DNA from: Liolophura sinensis
Lineage: Eukaryota > Mollusca > Polyplacophora > Chitonida > Chitonidae
NCBI RefSeq assembly: GCF_032854445.1
Contig: NC_088300.1
Coordinates: 75,073,005-75,137,004 of the forward strand
DNA: 64,000 bases
Direction of reading: 5' to 3'
In this document: in pieces, positions 23,370 through 36,023 of the stretch
Numbering within the stretch: the stretch's first letter is position 1
How the letters are laid out: each line of letters opens with the position of its first letter
Program-made: the position numbers and the translations under genes
Notes under the pieces: model-generated
The model's input: only the letters and a program-made list of their open reading frames with translations
The model's database searches: none
Told to the model about the DNA's origin: nothing

Positions 23370-26300
23370 TCATGGCACTATGCTGTTCTTGTTGACAGAC
23401 AACATCTCTACGTTAGTGCCAAGGAAATCTCCACTGGCGCCCAGGTTCTTTGAGAGTCGGTCAGTATTGGGAGTCAGAGAGAGCACAAACCAGCCCAGGA
23501 TAATCAGCACTCCACGAACTGTGTTCAGACTCTTCCATACATTCAGCTCATGATCAGACAACTGAAGGGGATAAAACACATACACAATACATGTATATAC
23601 TCCAGAGTTGGACAGACCACTACTAAGTAAGACTGAATCTAGGAAGATATAAAAAAACACTGGATTACCTTTATACCATTAAACATAGCCCAGAGAAAAG
23701 AAACAAGGGGAACTACTCTGTCAGAGCTTATTGACCTCTTCTAGATGTTGTCAACCTATTAAAGCTTCAGTATAGGATATACATGCCTTTCGTCGATTGT
23801 TCATCATTTTACTATGCAAAAATCCAGTTCAAATAAACTGTAACAGCAACAACATTGCGAACATTGCAGCATCTAATGACTGCTCATTTGTGTTCATTGA
23901 ACATTCAATACAAATACATGTATCTTCCAAATCTCAATGGTATCGGAGAAGAAAAAGTTGAATAAAGATAATGATACTGTTTGAACTTGACCAGACATGA
24001 ATATAAATACAATTTAATTAGCATTTCAATCTTAACAGATCATGATATACCTGCTGAACATTATGTGGAATAATAAATTTTGGTTAAATTCAAGAAATTT
24101 AAGATCTAGAAAAGTGACTGTTTCTTAACATCTACTTTAATTTTCACAAAAGACAAAACAAGGTTATGCATTGTAACCAACAGAATCCAATAAACATCAA
24201 AAATATGAACTAATACTAGTAAATGACTGTACCTGATCATTTTTCCACAACTCTGGTGAGGTGTAGTACAAATTGATACGATCTGCCTCTGCTGCTATGG
24301 CAACACTGAACACCAGTGCTACAAAGTAGATGGGGACAGACACAGCTCCAGACTGGAGTGTGAAGGCCTGGCGTAAAAACTTCCTTGTTGGGTAGCTGAT
24401 GTCGTGCCTGTAACAAAACCACGCACAAACTTACATTGTAAATTAAATTCACTTGTGAATATCGTAACCTTGATATGGCTGGGCAAGATCCTGAAACTAC
24501 CACTGTTGGTGGTTTAACACTGGTCAGTTTCAATGCATCAGGATATATCTTTGAAAAGACTGTTCAAGTTGCCCCTGTATCCATTGTTTCCAGCTTGCCT
24601 TCCTTAAATATGATACATATGCCATGGAAAAGTTTGTCAGTAGCTTGCCAAAGATCAATAGGTTACTCCAGGAATTTTCATCCAACCATAAAACGGGCGG
24701 CCATTGTACATATGAAAATTCCAGAGAATGGCATTAACCATTAATTAACTGATTATACAAATAAATAAGCAGCATTCATTGTACAGACAAGATGCTATAC
24801 CATACATGCATGAGCCATTACTCATACTGAAAACTCAACTAAATGCTATAAATTGATGCAAAGCCTGGTTTTTCAGAAATTTTGGTATTTTGACATACCT
24901 GTCAAATGCTGATATAGTACAGCACACTAAGAGAATGTAGAAAAGACACTGGACTGGTAAGGCAAGAGGTTGGTAGTGGACCAGGAAGTCCTCTCGAGGG
25001 TGATGGCTTAAAACATACACAATCACAATATGCCACAAGGCCAGTCCAGCTGTGATGCCATGACAAAACAAGAAAAATGTCTTCAAAATGCGATGTGTCT
25101 TCAGTGCAAATTCAATGGAGGTGCTCCTTGTTGGCTCCTCCATCTCTACTGGCCTAGTCTTCTCTTCAGCGATTCTTCTCGCAAGAATCGCCTTATTCTG
25201 GCCTTTAAACCCACCTGATCAAAGTAAAATAAGTTTTGAAAAATGTGAAGAAAATTTTACATCCAAAGCAAGAAATAGGAGTAAAATTGTTGAGAAATTG
25301 TCCTACGGTTAAAAATCTAATTACGTTTAATATGACAATAGTTATTACGTTACACATACAACTCTGGATTCTAAAAATCAATAAATATGGCAGGAAGCTT
25401 GGTCACTAAATTTAACTATTTTCACATTTTCTATTATTATTATCTTGACTTAGTAGGTAACAACAATACATACACAAGTAAATCATTCCGTAAAGGTAGT
25501 CAGTTGGCCTGGATACACACACGGCAATGATAAGTTCATAATCTAACCAGCTCACACATTCATTTACCTGACTCACTAAACATCGCAATCACATTAAGAC
25601 ACATTCTGTCAAAACAGAATTGTCACAATTCCTTTTGTGTATCCTGCTTGCAAACAGAATATGGCTAGACACAACCATGTCCACAATCATGGCCGAAGTA
25701 AAAACTCACTGTTTGTCTCGACAAAGATCTTGCTGGTAGGCTGACTCTTAAGAGTAGCTGCTGCCACAGGATGTTGCACGGCTGTCTCTTCATGTCGCAG
25801 AGTCTCGTCCAGGGCTAACACATCATCCTCTATACTTGTCAGTTCTGCAGCTAACCCACTGTCTGTGTAATCCCCCTCATCAGGTACCTTCTGCACTTTC
25901 TTTTTCTTCTTTTTGACTTTGGTCTTGGAAGATGAAGTTGTTCCCTCCTCATCTTTAGACAGCAGGCTTGTTTTACTACTACTAACATCCTTGAATTAAA
26001 CAAAACAAATGAAATTGGTTATAACCTGTACTGAAGAAAAACTACTCACAACTCGAACTTGCTTTGTAAATAACTCAACAAAATTAAATGTATTACCTTC
26101 ATATTTTATATTTCTGACATTCATTCAGTTGATTGACTGACAAGGTAACGTCAGAGTGTTTAAATAAGGAGGGAGATCATTTAGCTCTGGTTTGTAATAC
26201 GTCCCAATGAAACCATATACAAAGTTTCAATTCAATGCAGGTCTGCCAACAAACTGAGGATGGTTGTTGGTATCCCCCGTTCTCTGCTTGGTTTCCTCCC

Positions 26301-26991
26301 ACTATAATGCTGGCCGCCACTGCATAAGTGAAATATTCGTGAGTACATCATCACACTCAAATCAAATAAATAAATCATTTCAATACGATGATTGCATAAG
26401 ACATGATGTGATTTTGGAAAAGTCAGAACTATAAAAAAACAATGTCAGATTGTATAGGATTAGTCTAATGTTATGTTGATTAAAAGGACTTTTACAGTTT
26501 GTTACAAAATGTTCTTAACGTCTGAGTAAGAAATAACGCCTTTCAAAAACACAGAGTAACATGTCGCAACTCGCCAAAGTTTCGAAATCCAATTTCGCGT
26601 GTACCTGTTTTGATCCGGCAGTTCGTTTCCTTCGCGGTTTTTTCTCAGACTTTGGAGTTTCCTCTGGCTCCGGTGCTTGTTCGCCGGCATCAGACTCAAC
26701 AGCTGGTTTCCGCTTTGCCCGCTTTGGTTTACGAACAGTATTTTCTGATGCCTCAATGGTATCTTTGGCAACATCTGATCCATCGTCATTAGCCGACTCT
26801 CTCCGACCTAGACGCTTTACAGGTTTGTCACTTGTTCCTTCAACTGACAATCCATTTTCTTCCCCAGTCCGTTTTTTCTTTTTCTTAATTGGCTTATCAC
26901 CTGTAGTACTGACACCTGTTGGCTTAGATCTTGGGGAAATCGGTGGAAGTTTACGTCGACTGCCATCTGGAATCTCCGTCATGTCCTCCAT
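23370..26991 (-). CDS. TMEM237: Transmembrane protein 237, ciliary transition zone
   Basis: TMEM237 is a four-pass membrane protein of the ciliary transition zone that belongs to the MKS/JBTS gate; the human gene is mutated in Joubert syndrome. Coding exons on the minus strand: 26991-26605, 25989-25710, 25214-24899, 24407-24233 and 23561-23370. Phases agree and the total is 1350 nt (449 aa; human about 408). Residues 1-205 are hydrophilic with lysine-arginine runs (KKKKKR, KKKKKK), as is usual for the family. The marker segment KIFVETNSGFKG follows, then membrane helices near 268-291 (FFLFCHGITAGLALWHIV), 306-325, 349-368 and 401-417. Other family marks are TISAFDR and DRINLYYTSP. The ORF is open 30 codons upstream of M1; I chose the MEDM start (26991), but the in-frame ATG at 27081 is an alternative. 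Confidence 0.94.
26245..26375 (-). mobile_element. SINE family B, partial, in TMEM237 intron 1
   Basis: The aaataaataaat tail, gatgtactcacgaatatttc and cagtggcggccagcattata (minus strand) match family B. The tRNA-like end is lost. Confidence 0.75.
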
Positions 26992-27081
26992 TTTCAAACA
27001 TTGACATTTATATTTCTCTTCTGCAGAAGATTTCTCAAAGGGACGTAACTCTGTGCATTGGCTACATGCCTTGGCTACCAC

Positions 27082-27735
27082 TGAACGGAAAAAGCTTCGG
27101 TAAAATCACAACAGAATTTCGAAGTCATTTGGTAGGTACACGAATAAAAAAAATGTAATTTAATTCAGGCTTAGAATTTTATTCATACTTTGACTGGTAA
27201 ATTATAGGCTCTACAACTAGAAGATCTATTCTAGTTAACTATTATTTAATAATAGTTATTTTATAATAATATATATTATTTAATTATTATTAACTAATAA
27301 TATGACAATTAAATTCCTACCCCATGCACAAATCAATTTAACAAGAAGTCAAAGATCAATATGGACAAAATTATTCCAAAACAATTATCAAGCACGAAGA
27401 GAACGTTTACTTAATTTGTTTCTCGTGACAACCTTATTACTAAGGTCAGCAGCCATGTATATTTTATTGTAATGCTGATTGTAGGGATGAAAACAAAATC
27501 CTTTAGGCCTACATGTACCATAACTTAACATGCTGGCCGTAACATGGTGCGTTCAAATATATATAAATTACATCTCATTACCAAAGCGAAGGTTGTATAC
27601 GATATTATTATTATTATATTATTTTTTAAGAAGTATTAAAGTACGTAGCTTGAAGGACTCCCTCTATGCACCGAAGAAACGGTATACAGGCACAATAACG
27701 ATATACTGAGTAAACAACACCGCTTCATGTGTTGT
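27082..27735. other. TMEM237 upstream region, AT-rich
   Basis: The start of the TMEM237 transcript should lie here. A palindromic A/T stretch occupies 27233-27295 (gttaactattatttaa to ttattattaactaat). No other gene is seen. Confidence 0.4.
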
Positions 27736-27737
27736 CG

Positions 27738-27891
27738 TTAGTGGGAAGGTCTGTCAGCAACCTGCGGATGGTCGTGGGTTTCCCCCTGGCTCTGCCCGTT
27801 TCCTCCCACCATAATGCTGGCCGCTGTCGTATAAGTGAAATATTCTTGACTACGGCGTAAAACACCAATCAAATAAATAAATAAATAAATC

Positions 27892-27893
<2 letters not shown>
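27738..27893 (-). mobile_element. SINE family B, partial
   Basis: The aaataaataaataaat tail, gtagtcaagaatatttcac, cggccagcattatggtggga and catccgcaggttgctgaca blocks are present on the minus strand. The tRNA-like head is absent. A (TA)n run (27895-27928) abuts the tail. Confidence 0.85.

Positions 27894-27894
<1 letters not shown>

Positions 27895-27928
<34 letters not shown>
27895..27928. repeat. (TA)n microsatellite
   Basis: A short pure TA run next to a SINE tail. Confidence 0.9.
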
Positions 27929-27929
<1 letters not shown>

Positions 27930-27930
<1 letters not shown>

Positions 27931-30900
27931 AAATAGGCATATGAAATATGAATCATATTAATTATACTAACTCTTAACTTCAATACACGGGATTCATGTA
28001 AGTTCGTTTTGATTGGTACTGACCAATATAAATTGACATTTCGCCTAACCAAAAATACAGTGAACGTCAGCAGAATGTTTTCCACTGATTCACCTACTCT
28101 TGAGTATCCCTATAATATTTAACTGCATGACACATTTCGTCCGAACAACTTGTTTATCTGTATTTGTCTGAATCAAACGGGAAAGGAAACGGTATTGGAA
28201 TTCTTTTTATGTACACAATATATGAAGAGCTTAATTGGTTGGTTCCCTCTCTCTGACGTTAGCTGGCGCTGATCGCTTCAAGGTACGCAGAATACACCAG
28301 GGAACCAGACCTACGAATGTACACGAGTTACTCCCTGATGGACTGACATACTCTTTCACACTGACCTAACGCCGCGTGTGCAATGTAAAAGGGTTGTGTC
28401 TGTACAGGGCAGTTGAACTTGATGTCAAACAGTTAGCCTGGGTGATGTTTACTCTTAAACATGTAGGCTCCTGAAAGTCGCAGCCTGTATTTACTCTGCA
28501 GCCAAACATTGAAATTCTATTGCCTGTCTATATATTATAAAGGACCGTTATACGAGTGGTATTTGTTCAGATATCGAGAACAAACATATCACAAACTTTC
28601 CAACTTTTCGAATACGAAGGCCTATAGACAGCATGCGATTATGATGCGATATTGTGAATCATAAATATATTACATCTGGAAAGGGATATGCGGGATGCCC
28701 CGGTGAACTGGGTCTTGTATAATGACAGATAACACTACAGGTGTAGGCCTACGTTGTGCGGATGTTTATAGGCTGGCTATTGCATAATATAGGCTACTTA
28801 ACATTTTAAATACTTTGCTGCATGGGTACTGTAATAGACCCAACGGTTATTGGTTCAAACCCCAACAGAGTCACACTGACTTAATTCTTAATTTGTATAT
28901 AGGAATGTAGAGGTCTACATGTCATTGTTATTTTTGTATGTGATAAATGTAGCTCTACAGTCACCACGATTTTGAATCACAATGGTACCACATCATCTAC
29001 GCCATTCAAAAAGAGTATAGTCTTTAGCTTAACTGCTCTTAAGTATATTCAGCCAAGCATGCTTATACGGTCTGGTCTTGCCTGTGTTAAAACATGCAGT
29101 GGTTGGCACTGTGCTATTGTGTTTCAGGCGCCTGGGCACAGGTTGAAAAGATATTACCATTTAGTGTACCATTTACATATAAATTGGCAGGTATAAAGTA
29201 TATGCATTGTTATACTGATAACAGGGTATCTCTTAACCATTTAACCCACATGACTTAACTGTTAATTCAAACTAAATAGTTCCAGGCTTTCTGCTTTATC
29301 CCCAGTATTTTAAGCCCATAACCACATTCTTGTCAATGATATACATCGGGAATGTGAATCTCTCGTGGAACAAATTGCACAGGCCAGCTGAAAACACCCC
29401 CGTTTGTCCCCGGTGAAATTCTAGCCTGTATAAGCAGCAAACACAAATGTCACAAGTTATATCTATATAGGCTGTCTTAAATGGTTTAATCACGCAATTG
29501 CCCCATTAAATGCTCGACCTCCCATTACTACGGCTTTGGTGTACCCATCACAGGGTCGACCTTCTATTGGGCCGTTAAGGTGATACCCACCATTTGTTCC
29601 AAACGACAGATTGCAAAAAGGAACACAAAACCTAGATACGCACCCCTGGAGCGCTTGTAGTGTTACATGTCTTATCCAAACATACACCACCATATAAGTT
29701 TGTAGCAGTTTGAAATTTTTGTAGGGGCCAGGAATATGGCTTGTCAGGTTTTACAGTTGCATGTACATATATACCATGAATAGGTTACATGTACAATTTA
29801 CAGTGTGTTTTTGGTGTATATGGTGGCAGAGTTGGCCTTGCATGGCAGTATCACAGCGTATAAAAGGGCAAGCTAACAATATTGGCCTACATCACCATGA
29901 AGTACATATATCTAAGAATGTATTGAAATGGTTCAGTATATAAATATGCATGGCATCATGACTTTCGTAGGACAACAAAATCAGGCGTGGATAATAGTAT
30001 ATACACGTGTGTACAGATGTCAATTACTTGGAAAGTGGAATATCTTGTGTGTTATAATGACGATACATGCACACATACATCTTTATCAGTATACAGTACA
30101 CGTGATTGTCGAGTTATGTTGAGGGTCATACAGTTTTGTACACATGAATGAGTAATATTGACCGACGGCCGAAGGCATGTTTAGTTTATTACTTCTACTG
30201 TATGATAGATCGATAAGATGAAAATAAAACTGTACTAAAGCCGAGAGTTGTTTCTTCGATCCGGTAAATACTTGTAGACGGCAAATGTGCGTTCATTACA
30301 GACATATATATAGCTTGTATATAGAATGTATATGCACGCCGTGGAGGCAAACTGCTGAGGACTAATTCATTTCGCTGAAATGAATAACAGGAAAGTTGAC
30401 CAGTCCAGGCGTACACGATAAAATCAACACATGTGCACCAAATGCACACAATTTACGAGGAAATGACATGCATATATATCTCGGAGAATACATAACACAT
30501 TTCTAAGTTCCGCATTATATTGATCTGTCTAGCACTCCTGTAGTCATCCACGAAGGCACGAAACATAGGCCTAGACACTCTGTATATTCTCACTGACCTC
30601 GTATTATTTATATCATTTCCCGACTCACATCGTTCTGAACATAATGTGGCCAGCCTTGCGAGAAAAATTTGCATTCCATAAATTTCTACAAGAATAGGGT
30701 TTTCTATTAAACCGACAAGGTAATCCGGTCATTAAGTGCAAAGCTCAACACCTTTAATGTTGAGAGATGAAATAGTTGACGATTTCTGTCAATACCCATA
30801 AGCTCCTTGCCACACCCACACAACAAAATTCTTTCTAATAGCCCATTTATTTATGGTACACAGGTGACTTGAACTATATAACATATGTGGAGCGTTCACT

Positions 30901-32220
30901 TGTAAATAGTCGGGGAGATTTACGATGGCGCAACTAAGATCCAGGATATCACATTACTTTCATGACAAAACTAGAGAACAGAGTACAAAGTCGATCACAA
31001 ATACAAGGCTTAATCGGTTTAAATACAATGTCTGTTAGATTAGTTACCCGTATTTGAAGATTACAAAACTACATAAGTAATGTCTGGTTTTGATTTGATT
31101 GCTGTTTAATACATACTCAATAATTCTTCACATATATATGCACCGGATGCCTGTTTTATGGATAGAGGCAACCTGGTTCCAACACTCCATTGTAATCAGC
31201 ATTTTACATGCAGCCGGTAGAGATACAAGGACATAAGCGCTCAATTCGTTGAGGAAAAAAAGTCGAAGTATTAGCTAAAACTACAACTGTGCACTGTGAC
31301 ATGCAGTCATTTATGCTTGTACTGTATGTAATTTTTTAAATAAAAATACAAATACCATAGGCCAATCACAAACTCTGTAACTTCAAAAACAAAGATATAT
31401 TATATTCGTACCATATAGCTATCATTCTAAGCATGTATCACGATCAGAAAGCGTTTATTTAAGTAAACCATCGCCCTTTGCCAAATACCTAACAAACGTC
31501 CTTACTTAATTCAGGCCCTACCAAACCAGCAAAAGCTGGATATGATCCTGGGACCTCATGGTCGGGTCACGAACCGATCGGCCCAGACAAGAACAACTCT
31601 ACATCCGTGGCCCATAATGCTCTCCATCTCGTTAAACGGTCTTGTATGACATATATACATGGGTGCATCAGACGTGGTATTGATCCACTGTTTCTTTAGC
31701 CAATTACACATAGTAAAAAGCAACATTTCACATCGCCATGTGACGTAGTCACAGAGACACAGAGGAAGCACTCTGATTGGTTCAGTCAGCAAAGATAACA
31801 GAAGACGGTACCCGATTATTCATGTCCCTAGAGATTTAAGTCCGTTCAAGAACGACTGGAGAAGCGTGACTTTAAACAGTTACGCATGCATATCACACAT
31901 TTATACACCGGCCATTTCATCGCCAAAACTCTATATGTAATTGTGCATCGCCGAATCAACATGCATGCATTCAGTGAAAGGGAAATGCTGTTTAGAGCCG
32001 GTAGTGAACGAATTAAAGCTCTTGTCACATGCACCGTATGGTGTAATTTACTTTTATTTACTTATTTGTTTCGATTTACGCCTTACTCAATAATATTCTA
32101 TTTACTTTACTATAATACAGATACTCCCTCAATGAAACGCTTCGTGTGTAGCACAATTTATGTCTTAGAAACTTTAAGGGGCACTATATACATTTATACA
32201 CATAACAACAAAACCTCAAT
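27930..32220. other. Intergenic between TMEM237 and FAM124
   Basis: No gene is recognised. Short fragments of the family B SINE tail are likely at 31100-31135 and 32050-32095 (a degenerate gatttacgccttactcaata). Small ORFs overlap on both strands and lack known domains. Confidence 0.4.
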
Positions 32221-32221
32221 G

Positions 32222-32548
32222 GAGCGTCGGGAGAGGTAGATCCAGGGTCAATCCTGGATCGAGTCACACCTAACACCTTAAAAGAGGAAGTTGTAACTTC
32301 CTCGCTTGGCGTTCAGCATGAAGAGGATAGTGCAACGACTGTTGACCCGTATCAGTATAATGGCTCTTGCGGCTTACTTGCCTTCGGTAAAGCCTCTCGC
32401 TTTAGCAGCACTAGACAACAGAGCGGTGGAAATCCGTCCTGCAAAATGGAGGCACATTACATGCACTCTAAGGATAGCTTCGTCGTCATATGACTGAAAA
32501 ATTGTTAAGTACGACATTAAACCCCACAAGCACTCACTCACTCACCCA
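32222..32548 (+). mobile_element. SINE family A, nearly full length
   Basis: It runs from a shortened head (gagcgtcgggagaggtagat) through ggaagttgtaacttcctcgc and the catatgactgaaaaattgtt region to the cactcactcactcac tail. It is the same element as 2051-2413 but in plus orientation, with part of the tRNA-like head lost. Confidence 0.85.
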
Positions 32549-32549
32549 A

Positions 32550-33795
32550 AGGAGCGCAAGGTCATGGATACAGGGTTGTTCAAATCTAAAGGCCTATATA
32601 AATTTAAGAGTTAAATCTTGGTACACGTATCTGTCACACCATATAACAGAAATTATTGCAACCTTAGTCACTATTAAGGTTAATTTTTAAATCTTGATGC
32701 ATTTTAGAAACGTATCCCTGCATATAAATATTCTACTTATATCGAAACCTTGAGCTGAGGTTGGTTAAACCCATACTTTAGGACGAAGGTGTTTTAGACA
32801 GGTTTCATTGAAATTTGCAAAGATATTTCCAGCAACTATTCTGATGAATTGTGCATTGGGGTCTATATTACGGTACAAACAGATAATAAATTACACAAAA
32901 CACACACTTGGCCATTGTATGGTAGTGGAAAATCCATCAATTGGACGACAAAGGTCTCATGGTAATATCCCTTTATTAACTGTCGAAGTATACATTCGAG
33001 TTTCGCCATTAACAGCTGTATACTATCTCCACATTATTTCACACCGCATTGATCTTTCTCACTGGGCCATGTCCCTAAGCCACGAACGTTGGCTAACATT
33101 GCGAGACTACTTTGTGCTCCGTAGCTATCGATGCCAACTCTTTAATTCTCACCGAACATAAAATTCGATTTTCGCTCGTAATCCAGTCATTGAGAAAAAA
33201 AGGAGTCATTAGGTGGTCACATAAAATCGTTTGGGGCGTGACGTTAGTCTATAACACCTAAAGAAAGTCTCCAGCGTTGGGTACCCTTGTTAATTGTATA
33301 CGACACACCGTAACCCACGGCTCGACAGCCGCCTAATTTTCGCGCTTGAATACAGACACATTTTAGGGCTTGTGTGCTGTTTTACGTCTCTGTTACGGCG
33401 TCCCTATAAAGACACAATATGTTACCCTCGTTCCAGGCGGTACCCTTGCATTACGAGTTGGTCGTTGAACGTGATACAGTATATATTCTTGCTAAATACC
33501 GATGTACAGAAGAGAGCCACTGCACGATTGCCTTAGCATGTTCTATCCAGTGAATAGGAAGGATTAGGGAAGTCATCTCCTTTGGCACAAGCGATTCAAG
33601 GCGAGGTGAACAGGGGCATTTGAGGTTTTATGCGAATTATTCGGGAAATAAGTGACATTGCGGGATGACAAGTAAATACACCTAAATCACGTTTGCAGTG
33701 TTTGACCAGAGTGTACAGGCTACCGCTTAGGGGCTTTTCACAAGAGTTGACAGGATGATCTATAAACACAACCGTTCAAAGGATGTTCACCTCAG
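32550..33795. other. Upstream region of FAM124
   Basis: No coding exon is recognised. A usable 3' splice site (cacctcag, before 33796) lies 24 nt before the FAM124 ATG in an open frame, so a 5' exon may exist here or further left. Confidence 0.35.
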
Positions 33796-33819
33796 GTTAA
33801 CTTCTTAAAGTATGACAGG

Positions 33820-34896
33820 ATGGATGCCTTCACAGCCGGAGCCCTGAATCCAGTGTCACCAATTGAATTCTCATTAGTTTTACTGACACAGCCAGACGAA
33901 GAGGTTTTTGTAAAAACCGCCATAACGTCACTTCTACAATGGATAGAACCTTCACTGCAGATAATACATGTGAAATCGCCAGTTAGACCTACCGAAAAGC
34001 TATGCCGATCTGGACTAGAGGTCAGGAAGTCCATGCAGCAGCATGGACACAGAGCTGTTGTACCTGCCATCAGCATCATGCTGTTTTTACCGGAGCATGG
34101 AAGTCTCTCATTTCATGACATACGTGAAGTATTGTCTAAGGCACCATGGAAGTTTCACCATAAAATTGAACTATCCAGCAGAAGAACCCCAAGCTTCAAC
34201 ATTGCAAGGCAGGAGTATTTCTTTCTTAGGGAAGGTCTACCTCTTTGGTCTGTAAACCCCGTGCACCGTGGGAAAGAACACATAAGAATATGCATATTTG
34301 CTCGCAATTTTCAGGAAATGGTGGAGTTCTACAGATTTGTAACTGATCGGGAAATGGAGAGTACGAAGCCTGGTTTCTGTACGTTTGTGCTGTACAGTAG
34401 CAGCACTGGTGGGTTGGGTGTACAACTAACAATAAAGTATTCCCCAAACATTTTGCCGCAGACAATGGATCCAACGTTTCTCTTTTTCAAGATAAAGGAT
34501 ATTAGATCTTTACGTCCCATGTATCAAAGTAAACTCTTGCGACTGCAAAGCGACACTTACAGACTTACTGATCCGGATGGCAACCATGTTGTTTTGCAAG
34601 AAGTACGCGTTAAGCATTTTCCAAGACCGACAGAAAAGGAGGGCAAAATGTTAGTATCAAAGTACAATGACGCAAACAGCGAAAGTCAAGATTCTGGAAG
34701 ATGGAGTAATAACGATACTTACGTTACGACCAATCATAACTGTAAAACAGAATTATGTGCTTATGCTGGAAGAAGTTCAGACATTGAAACCATAAGTCAA
34801 ATAAGTTTTGCCACAACTGGAGCCATCTGTAACAATTTCCAGAAATATCCACTTCATGTAACAAACTCATCAGAGTTCAACGAAGTGTGGTTATAA
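33820..34896 (+). CDS. FAM124: FAM124 family protein, single coding exon
   Basis: The molecular role of FAM124A/B proteins is not established. The 358-aa ORF carries the family's conserved stretches in order: PIEFSLVLLTQP and LLQWIEPSLQIIHV (about 14-50), AISIMLFLPE (about 83-92), APWKFHHK (about 108-115), EYFFLREGLPLWSVNPVH (about 132-149), KEHIRICIFARNFQEMVEFY (about 152-171), FCTFVLYSS (about 186-194) and LTDPDGNHVVLQE (about 248-260). After residue ~275 it is serine-rich and unconserved. The frame is open upstream as far as 33766 and a splice acceptor precedes it, so extra N-terminal residues from another exon cannot be excluded. Downstream lies HORMAD, facing it tail to tail. Whether it matches FAM124A or FAM124B cannot be told from the sequence. 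Confidence 0.9.
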   Translation: MDAFTAGALNPVSPIEFSLVLLTQPDEEVFVKTAITSLLQWIEPSLQIIHVKSPVRPTEKLCRSGLEVRKSMQQHGHRAVVPAISIMLFLPEHGSLSFHDIREVLSKAPWKFHHKIELSSRRTPSFNIARQEYFFLREGLPLWSVNPVHRGKEHIRICIFARNFQEMVEFYRFVTDREMESTKPGFCTFVLYSSSTGGLGVQLTIKYSPNILPQTMDPTFLFFKIKDIRSLRPMYQSKLLRLQSDTYRLTDPDGNHVVLQEVRVKHFPRPTEKEGKMLVSKYNDANSESQDSGRWSNNDTYVTTNHNCKTELCAYAGRSSDIETISQISFATTGAICNNFQKYPLHVTNSSEFNEVWL

Positions 34897-35157
34897 GAGG
34901 TACCGTTGAAATAACAGTATTTACATTTTGAGAAATCATTTAACTTCATTACCTTGTCTAATTTCAGAAATCTATATTTCTCTGTGGTTTCCTTCAACAT
35001 GAGTTCTTCTTGTTGAGGTTATCAGTATCTATTCCGTATAACCTCCTCACCCAAAATGCTTTCTGAAGGCCATTTTGGTACAGGCTCTAAGAACAGTTAC
35101 TTTTTTACATCTACATTTTGAAGGGGGGGGGGGGGGGGGGGCGGCAGATGCTCAGTC
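34897..35157. other. FAM124 3' flank
   Basis: A run of about 18 G (near 35118-35141) is the only feature. I see no AATAAA on the plus strand before the next SINE. Confidence 0.4.
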
Positions 35158-35452
35158 AATCCAGGGTAGGGTCATATCTAACACCTTAAAAGAGGAAGTG
35201 GCAGCTTCCTCGCTTGGCGTTCAGCATTAAAGGGGTAGTGCAACGACTGGTTGACCGGTATCAATATAATGTGGTGGGGCTAACCTGCCTTCGGTAAGTC
35301 ATCTGGGTCAAGGAGCACTAGATAAAAGAGCGGTGGAAATCCGTCCTGCAACAAGGAAGAACATTACACATACATGCACTCTAGGGATTCCTTCGTCGTC
35401 ATACCATTGAAAAATTGTTAAGCACCACCTTAAACCCTAAGCACTTTGTTTT
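35158..35452 (+). mobile_element. SINE family A, truncated head
   Basis: It contains ccttaaaagaggaagtggc, cgcttggcgttcagcatt, aaatccgtcctgcaacaagg and attgaaaaattgttaagc, in the same order as the copies at 2.05 and 32.2 kb. It lacks the tRNA-like head and is more diverged. Confidence 0.85.
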
Positions 35453-35912
35453 TGGCAAAAAATCCATATTTGATAGTCAAATCAAATTTTCTGTATTTGT
35501 CAAGAACAGCACAATAGTGTTTCCAATTTGCCTGAATTTGTGCTGGTCGATTTTTTTCCAAAAATCTGTGGTATAGCTATATGTAAGACTATTTCACGAC
35601 TATGACGGCCATCAGGTATGCAGGGGAAAAATCTGGGAAGAACTTGTACAGTGACAGTTCATTTCAACAGAAGTTGATTTCATCAATGCTGACAGTGTTT
35701 CATACCAGTCTTAAAATTATCACAAATTCACTTGATAGTATATCACAGAAGCTTTAAGCTAGCTTTAATGATTCAAAATATCATTAATAACAGCAACATT
35801 CAACAACAATTTTCTGTACAATAATCTGAGCACTGCTTCATGTATGGAATAATGATTAAACAAGTTTGAACAATGGCCTTCATAGTCAAAGCTGGATATA
35901 AGGTCATAATAA

Positions 35913-35918
35913 TTTATT
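35913..35918 (-). promoter_or_regulatory. Candidate HORMAD poly(A) signal
   Basis: An AATAAA on the minus strand lies 106 nt downstream of the HORMAD stop codon. Confidence 0.55.
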
Positions 35919-36023
35919 TATAAACTTTAATAAATGACTCAAAAATTAAAAAAAATGTCTTTTCTAACAGTTGTCTGGCTTATATATATACATGTAAGAA
36001 AACTCCAAATACAATGGCTAATA

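Noticed and set aside
26561-27004. 147-aa plus-strand ORF rich in Ser, Phe and Leu
   Set aside because: It is the antisense of the lysine-rich first exon of TMEM237; biased composition keeps it open.
32306-32497. 63-aa plus-strand ORF similar to the 2095-2298 minus-strand ORF
   Set aside because: Both are the body of SINE family A.
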